Below are positions 52,101-62,585 of a DNA stretch of 64,000 nucleotides, piece after piece (the stretch's first letter is position 1; the number at the start of each line of letters is the position of its first letter). The stretch is from Sarcocystis neurona (lineage: Eukaryota > Apicomplexa > Conoidasida > Eucoccidiorida > Sarcocystidae), in the NCBI GenBank assembly GCA_000727475.1, contig KL647316.1, positions 1,157,750 through 1,221,749 on the forward strand, written 5' to 3'. Under the pieces are notes generated by a model. It did not search any database. It saw only the letters and a list, made by a program, of their open reading frames with translations, and had not been told where the DNA came from. The position numbers and the translations under genes were made by a program.

Positions 52101-55100
52101 ACGGGACGCGCCAGCGGACGACAGCACTGGCGTGCATGCACTCTGTAAAGGAAGACGCCTTTGTGTTATCTCTCCATTCTCGAACTTACCCCGACGTACT
52201 TCTGGCACCCCGACGTATATATGTGTGTGTAGACAGGTATGTGGAGGGATGCAACGATATCTACGTGTCGTCGCCTGCGCATGCCTGCACGGCGCGCGCA
52301 CGCCTGGCGCAGCATGCATGAGGACCCACGGGCTCTGCAGTCGCATGCATCAGGAGACACAGAGGTGTGCGTGCTTCTGTATGTGTTTACACGTATACGT
52401 CTATATATATGTACTTTCGCATGCATCAGGACAGGAACAGGTGTGTCTGCATATATATATAGTTATACATACACATTCGCATGCATCAGGAGAGGGACAG
52501 GTACTTGTGCATATATATATATATAGATACCTGCATGCAGCAGGAGAGAGAGATAGAGGTCTGCCTGCATGCATGTGTATGGTTACACATATATACGTAT
52601 GGTTTCCACTGTGTAGAGACACACGAACATTGGAGCTGCTGAAGACACAGCATGTGCTGGTGCATGCATTTGCAGAGCGTTGAAGGACCTAGAGGTGGCG
52701 CAGCTGCAGGCGACGATTGAAGCCAAAGAATTTGACCTCAGCGACCTGCGACAGACACTCAAGAAGAGGTAGCTTTCTTTGCTGCATCTCTCACGGTGAC
52801 CCGCTGGTTTTCTTTTTGAGTTGCCTCTGTTGCTGCCGTTGCCGTCCCGCCTCCCCGGCTGCTGCCGCTGCTGCCCCGCCTCCCCCGCTGCTGTCGCTGC
52901 TGTCCCGCCTCCCCCGCTGCTGTCGCTGCTGCTCGCCGAGCTGCTGCTGCCGCTGAGCTGCATCCTCCTCGTCCGCTTCCTCCTCCTCCTCGTGTCTTAC
53001 TTCTGCTGCTGGTACTGCTGTGCTCCCGACTGCGGCAGGGGTGTAGTCGCTTCGGCCGGGAGCCAGTGACACCCAGCAGCTGTCACGGCACGCGTTGTTG
53101 CTCTTTCTGTTGCTGCTGCTGAGCGACGCCTCGTGACGCTCCGCTCTCCGCTCTACTGCTGCGTGTCCAACCCACACGACCTGCGCCCTGTGCTGTTGCT
53201 GCGGAGTCGACGTGGACGACCGCGTCTCTGCGTGTGCTTTGGTGTTGTGCTGCTGCTGCGCCTTTCCCCCCCCCCCCCCTCTACTGCTGCCGCTGCTGTT
53301 GCCGCTCCTCGTGCTACTGCAGGACCTGCTGCTCCTGCTCAGGCTGTTTCTTCTTCGCAGACAGAAAGAGAGTCTTCTGCCGTGCTTCCAGCACCACCGT
53401 TACGTCGACGCGTTTCCCACTTTTTGTCTTCGCTGCCGCAGCTGCTGTTCGAAGAATAGACTGCATCGCAACGACTGCTCCTACACGTGCTGCTTCTCGT
53501 GCATCTCCCCAGCTTCTCCGTCATAGGAGGACACTGCTGCTGCTGCTGCTCGAGCACCTGGTGTCTCTTCCCCCTCCTCCTACCGGCTGCTCCTCTGCAG
53601 CTGGGACTAAGCTGCTGCGCCTCTTTGCGCTTTTTTCGAACAACGGGTCTCACGTGTGCACGTGCATGCGTTAAGTCTTGGACACAAACACAGTGCCGTG
53701 GTGTCTCTTTATATCTCGAGGTAGCGCAGGACACTGCGTTGCAGTCTGCGTGCACCGCTCCTCCTAGCGACCTGCTGCAGAGAAGCTGAAGACACCAGAC
53801 CCCACACGTACACCTACGTACATATATAGATGAAGGTGGGTGGCGTTAAACGCGTGTTTACATATATAATATATATTACATATATAGATTTACGCACATT
53901 CATTCACGTACGGACATGTGGATATACGCCTGTGTGCACGTCTATGTATACATGTATGTATTCGTATCAGTACGTGTATATGTATGTGGTTGCATGCGTC
54001 ACAGGGCGCCCTACCGACAGTTCTATATATATGCGTGTATGTGCATATATATGCGTGTATCTATATACATTTACAAAGGGACTTGTCCTTCTTCCTTCTT
54101 TTTTCATACAAATGAATGTATGTACGTATGTGTGCGTATGTGGAGCTGGTGCGTATGTAGAGCTGAGGAGGGGAAGTCTGGACGTTGAATATTCACTTGA
54201 CCCACCGCTGGCCGTGCCGTCTTAGAAGCTGCGTACGTGCGCCCTCACAGGTCTGCTGCGTTGATAAGTGCGACTGTGGCTTCTATTTTGGCGTGAGACC
54301 AGGGAAGCAGCAGGCGACGAGAATGCGACAGTTGCGGAGACGCCTGCAGCAGGAGCCGCAGCGCCTGGCGACGACGCTCGCGTCGCAGAAGTGAGCCACT
54401 CTTTCCGCAGTTCCACGAGTGCTTCTTGCCTTCTTGTATCGTCGCGCATGCATATGGGTAGACGTACGTCTTTGTATGTATCGTATGTACGTATATCAAG
54501 GGTCGTCCACGAATATGACTGAAACCCAGCGCCTCTGCGTATGCGCGGTCCATCTCCTGCACACACACACGCACACACCGCTACACCGCTTCTTCGTCAA
54601 TACATACATATATACATGTATATGTGCATCTATACATATATATATGCATACATGTATGCACATATATATATATATATATATACCGCCCAAAGGCACAGAG
54701 ACACACAGACACACGCACACACACACACACACACACAGACGCACACTCCGTCTTTATCGTCAATATATATATATATATGTATATACATGTATCTACGTGT
54801 ATATGTATAAATATAATTTGGGACATATGTATGAATACAGTGTAGATGACGACGCAGGTGGACGCACGCATGTGTGAGAAGCACGTGGATGGACACATAG
54901 ACCGAAGTACTCACGCGTGCACGTATTTATATATGTAAGCAGACCTGCAAATAGTTGCAGACCCACCCGCATTCCACACATCGATGGGGCTGCAGAGAAA
55001 AGGTCGATTCTTCTTCAAGAGGTGCTGGCGGTGACGGTTCTTCGGGGACCTCCCCAAGGGGCGCCCCAGCGTCACAGAGAGGAAAGCGTTGCAGTCTTCT

Positions 55101-57094
55101 TCATGTGAAGTTTTGTCGCTGCTGCTATTCGAAGAGAAGACGGACTCCTAGTGCGCGCCTCCATCTGCTGCTGCTGCTGATTCTCTTGTCTCTCTGCCGG
55201 CGGTTCTCCTGCAAGTCAGTAGATCTTCGGTCTCGCTAAGGATCTTCCTGTGCCAGCAGTGCTTCTACGTGTGGGTCGTTGTAGCTCTTGCTGTATGTGT
55301 CAGTCTACCCCTCGCAGTGTCTCTGTATACAGGCGCATGTGAAACTCTCCCTCTCTGTGTGTGACTCGCTGCCTGTCGTACTCTCTCTCCTCCTCCCTGC
55401 GTACACACGTATATATATATATATTTATATGCGTATATACGAGTGTAACGCGCGCAGGACGACACATATGAGTACGCCTGTCTGTGGATCAAACCTCCTT
55501 CACCGGCGTGTAAATTCAGTTGCATATGGTTGATATATATCTGCATGCCCATATATACATATATATATATATATGTATGTATGTATGTGTACGTAGAAAT
55601 ATATCTGTGACGGTACATGTATCTGCTTGTGGCACGTGTATGTGTGGACCTTCTGTTCGTTCTTGCATCATTTCCGCAAACACGCGTGTACCCACCCTTC
55701 AACCAACCGCACGTATATATATATATGTATGAATATGTATGTATATGGTCATTTCTACAGAGACGCGTGTACGCATCTTTCACGTGGGTAGAGAGACACA
55801 CATATGTGAGGAATTCTGTGGATCGCCGCATCCACGTGTTTATACATATTTGAAGAAGGAGGAATAGGGAGGAGGAGACACGTAGGGCGTCGAAAATGAA
55901 TGCGAAGCGACGAGTATTTATGTGTGAGTACTTCTTCACCCCACACGTACCACCCACGAGCGCAGTAGTAAGGAGGAGTCCGTGTCTTTACCGAGCCGTA
56001 TTCGTGGAGCACAACGCTTCTGTCAACATACATATATATGTGTTTGTATGGATAGACTAGATAGAGGAGTATATGCACATTTGAGTACACCTGAGTACAT
56101 AAATAGATAAGTACATGTAGATAGTTGTATAGATAGATAGACCAGATAGAGGAATATAAGCACATCATTTGTATACAGGTGAGTACATAGATAAATAGGT
56201 AGACAGATATAGATATAGATAGATATAGATACAGATAGACGTAGGTCGATAGACAGATACATAGACAGTAGATAAATTGGATATCTGTTTGTAGATTGAT
56301 AGATATAGATAGATAGATATAGGTATTAGCATAGATAGATTCATACAGATACAGAAATATAGACATACGTATAGATAGAGAGACATAGATCGATCGGTCG
56401 ATAGATATACAGATAGTAGATAAGATAGATGTATATACGCACATGTGTATACTCATGAGTACATGGGTAGATAGATAGGCCGACAGATAGACAGATATAG
56501 ATATACGTGGAGATAGATACAGATATAGATAGATATAGATAGATGTGGATGGATAAATAGATAGAGATCGACCGATAGACAGATAATAGATAGAGAGATG
56601 GTAGATAGATGTGTATACGCACATGTATATGTAGATGTGTATCACGTGTACGTGTGTGGGCGTTGGTGCATCTGCTTGAAGCTTCGCTGGACACGCACCA
56701 GCATCTACATATATTTAGATATGTGTGAATAGCCGCGCTCAGAGAGAGAGAAAGGAAAGCAGAAGGAATAGATACGCAGACAAGATATGTACGTATGTGA
56801 ACAACTGTGGAGCAGGGGCCTATGAAAGTGTTAAGACGGTGGTCCACCATCGCATGGAAAACGTGTCGTGTGCGTGTATGTGTGTGTGCGGGAGGATGCG
56901 TTCCTGGCCTGCTCTGCCAGACGCTTCTTTTGCACGCGAAGGCTTGGGCGTCAGCAGGCAGGAGCAGTTCCCAGGAAAAGGCAGTTGCCGTGCATGTGGC
57001 GTGTATGTGTCTCTGTGAATGGACCTACTTTCCTTTCAACCCCGAAAACACGCCTGTACTCATCTTTTAACTCAGAGCGCGTGTATACATATAC

Positions 57095-57126
<32 letters not shown>

Positions 57127-57595
57127 GTGCCCGCACGACGGTGTACAGGCCGTGGTATCTGCACGTATATATATATATATGTATACATATATATATATAT
57201 ATATATATATGTGTGNNNNNNNNNNNNNNNNNNNNNNNNNNNNNNNNNNNNNNNNNNNNNNNNNNNNNNNNNNNNNNNNNNNNNNNNNNNNNNNNNNNNN
57301 NNNNNNNNNNNNNNNNNNNNNNNNNNNNNNNNNNNNNNNNNNNNNNNNNNNNNNNNNNNNNNNNNNNNNNNNNNNNNNNNNNNNNNNNNNNNNNNNNNNN
57401 NNNNNNNNNNNNNNNNNNNNNNNNNNNNNNNNNNNNNNNNNNNNNNNNNNNNNNNNNNNNNNNNNNNNNNNNNNNNNNNNNNNNNNNNNNNNNNNNNNNN
57501 NNNNNNNNNNNNNNNNNNNNNNNNNNNNNNNNNNNNNNNNNNNNNNNNNNNNNNGTGTGCCCTCACGACGGTGTACAGGCCGTGGTATCTGCACG

Positions 57596-57626
<31 letters not shown>

Positions 57627-58624
57627 GTGCCCTCACGACGGTGCACAGGCCGTGGTATCCTCATACATATATATATGTGTCTGTCTTTCTCTCCGTTTGT
57701 CCTCCTCTGTGCTTCGTCAGATGCCTTCTGGCTTCGTCCTTGCCTTTCCCGTCACATGTGTACACAGAGACTTTCCGCCCTCTGTAGGTGCCCACAAGCG
57801 TCGCAGAACACACGTGGGACTGCCTGCAGAAAGCGTCATCAGGCCTGCTGTTTGCTGCTGTGTGCGATGTGCTGGACGCGCTCGGGACGGCGCGCGCAGC
57901 TGTCGAACGCCTTGGACGACTTGAAGAGAGTAAAAGAGCGGCTAGAGAAGACGTGCGCGGTCCACGTGGCGCAGATCGCCGTGCTGCAGCAGGAGGTGGC
58001 CCAGGCAGCAGGCAGCAGCGTCGACTCGGAGAAAGTGACCACGTACTTGCAGAAACTCGCCGCCCAGGAAGAGGAACTCAAGCAGCTCCGAGAGGTCCTT
58101 TTCCTGCCCAGCTTCGTCTCTGTGTGCCGTAGTCGTTGTACATAAAATCACGTAGATGCATGCACCTGTCTGGCGGGGACCTACGTGACTGACTGCCTGT
58201 GTGTACACGTGCTGGCCTCTACACACATACATATATAGGTGTATACATATCTGCGGTCTATATGCGGTTGGGAGCAGCAGTCGAGATACGGCGGGGGGCC
58301 CTTGGGTTGCTGTGCATCTGGCCTCGTGGCTGTCTTCCTGGGGGCTTGCTTCGTGGCCTGCTGCGGGGGCAGACACACTTCGGGAGACAACTACTACCCC
58401 GACTTGTCTACGCATGCGTGTGGCTCGGAGAAAGTGGGCACGTCGAAATGCAGGCCCGCGTCCGCCGAGCAGTTCTTCTGCGCCGAAGAAGGAGAAGAGG
58501 AGCTTTGATCGCGTTCTTCCTCTTTGCCTCTGCTGCTGCTGCTTTCCTCCCGCACAAACAAACGTCTTCTTGTATATACGCATGTCAATATCCACGTACA
58601 CACCCACGTGCGGATGTATGAACA

Positions 58625-58661
<37 letters not shown>

Positions 58662-59160
58662 GTATATATATATACGTGCCCATCTCTCGCAAAATTCTTG
58701 AGTGTACTGCAAACGTTCTGGATCCCCTTAGGCGTACGTATATACATATGTATATATTCTGATACATCTTTTCTTGACTTATGTATATGCCGTATGTATA
58801 CACACACACACACACACACACACAGATACCTCCTACACGCTGACGGGCTTCTGGACGGGGAACAGCACTGGACATCGCTGCTGCGACTGCTGCTGCGGTT
58901 GCCTACCTTCCTTCAGAGAGGAGGTCCTTCTCCTGCTGTTGTCGCCGTGCTTCCGCCAACCGGTTTCTGTTGAGACAGGCTCCAGATCTGCATGCGTCTA
59001 TCCACGTGTATATTTATATACTTACCTGTGTGTATATATACGCATATGTGCTGCAACCGTATTGGCGCATCTGTGCGTCAGTGGGGAGACTGCAGGGTGC
59101 TGTACACATAAACGTACACGTACAACTACACACGTACGTATGCACATACGTATATGTGTG

Positions 59161-59191
<31 letters not shown>

Positions 59192-59630
59192 CTACAGCAC
59201 ACGTGTTGCCGCATCCGTACATAGACGGGTGATCTGCAGGGTGATTTATACGTGTACGTATGCATATGTGTGTATATACATATAGGTATACATATACGTC
59301 TGAATATGTGTGCAGCAGATACGTTGGTGCGGCTGTACATGAGTGGGGGATCTGTAGGGTGCTGTGCGCATGGATATATAGATAAGTGTATACACGTACG
59401 TATACATGTATATTTACATATATATGTATATATATGTATGTATGTGCGGCAGACATGTTGGTGCATCGCTGCATGCGTGGGGCATGCGTAGGGTGCTGCG
59501 CGCCCCGCATGCTTCGTATGGCGCCGGTTTCCTGCTTGCGACGGGGGACGTGTGACTGCTGCAGCAGCGAAGGACTGCGCCCGGTGGTGCTGCTGCTGTA
59601 TTCTTGCTGCACGTGCCCCTGCGGGTCCTC

Positions 59631-59663
<33 letters not shown>

Positions 59664-62554
59664 ATGCCAGGTGGTAACGCATCTGCTGCGTAACGTCCTG
59701 CTGCCGGTGCTGCTGATTTTGATGTAGAGGTGGGGGACGGACCTCCTGCTGCTAGTGGTAGCCCCGTGACTGCTGTTGGTTCTTGTGCTGCTGCTGCTGC
59801 TAGGAAGATGCTGGTGCTGCTGCTGCTGCTCGTTTGCGGCAGGCGTCTCCTGCAGCTGCTCCTCACGTGCTGCTGCCTCTGCTGCCGTGACATCTTCCCC
59901 GCAATTCCCAGGAGTGCTGGACTGCTGTGGAGGCCAGCTGCACACACACGGCTGCTGCTGCTGCTGTTACCGCTCGAAGAGCGAAAACGACGTAGGCGCC
60001 GCTGCGCTGGGGTGTGACTTTGCCGCGCGTGCAGAGCAAAGACCAAATGGCCAAAGAAATGATGGAAGCACTGAAGAAGGGAGCAACTGGCGCGGGAGGG
60101 GCTGCAGACGAAGCCACTCTGGTAAATTGGTGCTCACTTTGTTTAATGCTTGCTATCAGTGTTCCCCTTTCTTTCTCCTTTATACCTGGGCGTTCCAACT
60201 CTTTTCGTAGATGGAGGAACGTACCCTGTCCTTCATAGATGTCTACGTTACATATATATACATATTTATATATATATATGTGTATACTCTCTGTATCACT
60301 CTCTCTATATATACATAGATACCTATATGTATGTATATGTGCACTCCCCCTGACTCTCTCTGTATGAATATATACATATATACATACATGTATACACACA
60401 GTGTGTATCACTCCCCCTCTACACATGTACCTAAGTGTACGTATATGTATGCTCTCCGTCTGGTTGCTTCTCTATATCTACATCTATGTATATATGGACA
60501 CGTGCATATACGTGTACACACACTTTGTATTACTCTCTTTCTACATATATATCTATCTGTAGATAATTCTATGCCTTCCCTCTGAGTCTCTCTGTACGTG
60601 TGAAGATATGTTTATAGAGAGAAAGATACAGAGAGATAGAGACATGTGTATATATATATGTATATGTATCACTCTCTATATATACGTGTATACTTGTATG
60701 TGTGTATATATGCACTGCGTCTGACTCACTGTGAATAACAATATGTATATATATGTGTGCATACACGTACAGGTGCATGCATATGTCTAGCATTTCACCC
60801 ATTTTTCACGACATACGTTTATGTCTACATAGGGATATGCCTACGCAGGTACCGCTTCACTCCTTTGTACACACACGTATATATATAGATAGATAGATAG
60901 ATAGATAGGTAAACATATAGACAGGTAGACACGTAGATAGGTAGATGGATAGGTAAGTAAATAGATAGATAGGTAGATAGGTAGGTAGGTAGATATTTTG
61001 TTGTCGTTTCACTTGTGTTCCGGTCCTCTCCAACCGCGTATCTTAACGCAGTTCTGGGCGTGCCACGAAGTTCTCGCACACAGGCAAAGAAAGGCGTTCG
61101 GGCGGGCGTGTTTGTCGATGATCAGGCAAAAGTGACGCTCCTCGAGACGCAGCTGCAGGCCGAGAAGAAGCAAGCAGCTCTGCGAGAAGATATTGTGCGG
61201 GCCCAGGTGCAGAAGGAAATGGAGAGTCTTCTCTCGACGCTGAAGCAGCAGCTGCAAATCAGAGAAAGAGAAGCCTCCTTCTACAAAAAGGCCATGTACG
61301 TCCCGGGCCGCCGTGCCGGAGCCTTGCACAGAGGAAGGACACAAAGCAGCAGGACACACATTCATACATACATGCATACATACATACACACACATACGTA
61401 TACATGTACATACATATACATGTACAGACATATACATGCCCATACGTATACATGCCCATACATATACATGTACATACATACACAAGTACATACATAAATA
61501 CGTACTTATATGCACGTGTACATAGATATACGTGTATACATACATATACCTGTACATACGGATACATACGTATACATTCGTATATACATATACATACGTA
61601 TATACATATACATATGTACATACATACACATACGTACATACATACACGTACCTACATACACATGCATACATATATGTATATATATATATATACATACATA
61701 CGCATGCATACATACATATACATACATATACAGACGTATACATAGACCACATGTATATATATGTATATGGTAGAAATTGTGAAGCGTTCACTCCTCGGAT
61801 CAATTATATGTGTGTGAGTACGTGTATGTATGCAAGAGCACCCGGATATCTTCCGGAAGGAGAACGCGCAGAGAAGTGCGTTCTTCTTGCGATTTCTTGC
61901 GCGTGTTTGTAGACATTGGCGATGGTGCGGCGATAAATATGGACGTCCTCCAGGGGTGGTCTGCCTACTCACATGTGTATATGTCTGTGTACATGTCTGT
62001 GTATATGTATGTAAGGTGTGTGTGTGTCTGTGTGTGTGCTGGACGTGAACTGCTGTTCTGTGCGCGTGGTTGGTTGGATGCCCGGGTGTGCGGGGCTGGA
62101 CTTCGTCGCGGCAGCGAGGAGAACGTGGAGAGCAACAAGAAGGAAGTTAAGCTGCTCTCCTCCGTTCTCTACGAAATCGGGCTGCGCTACCACCAGCTTC
62201 GCGCCTTCTGCGACCAGGTCAAAAATGAAAACGAAGCCATCAAACTTCGGTCAGTTCTCCCCCCGGGCTCCCACGGCCCTGCCACGTCTTCAGGCGTACC
62301 TGTTCCTGTTCCTGTGGACCTATATATATGTGCGTGTGTGTCTGTGTGTGTGTGTACCTGGACATATATATGGATGCATATATGAACGTTTGTATATACG
62401 AATGTGTACGTGTCTGGATGCAAGGAACTGCGTGGTTTATAGGCATGCACGCCCCCACACAGTCCGCCTGGCTCTCTACATGTGCTGCGATCTATCTCTA
62501 TAAGGAAGAAGAGATAGATCGACCCACGCATTTTGCAGCACGTACCCCGCGTGA

Positions 62555-62585
<31 letters not shown>

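Noticed and set aside
54955..55110. Open frames near 55000 as the missing HOOK exon between exons 12 and 13
   Set aside because: No acceptor/donor pair keeps phase 0, and the translations (Ser/Gly/Pro-rich) do not resemble coiled coil.
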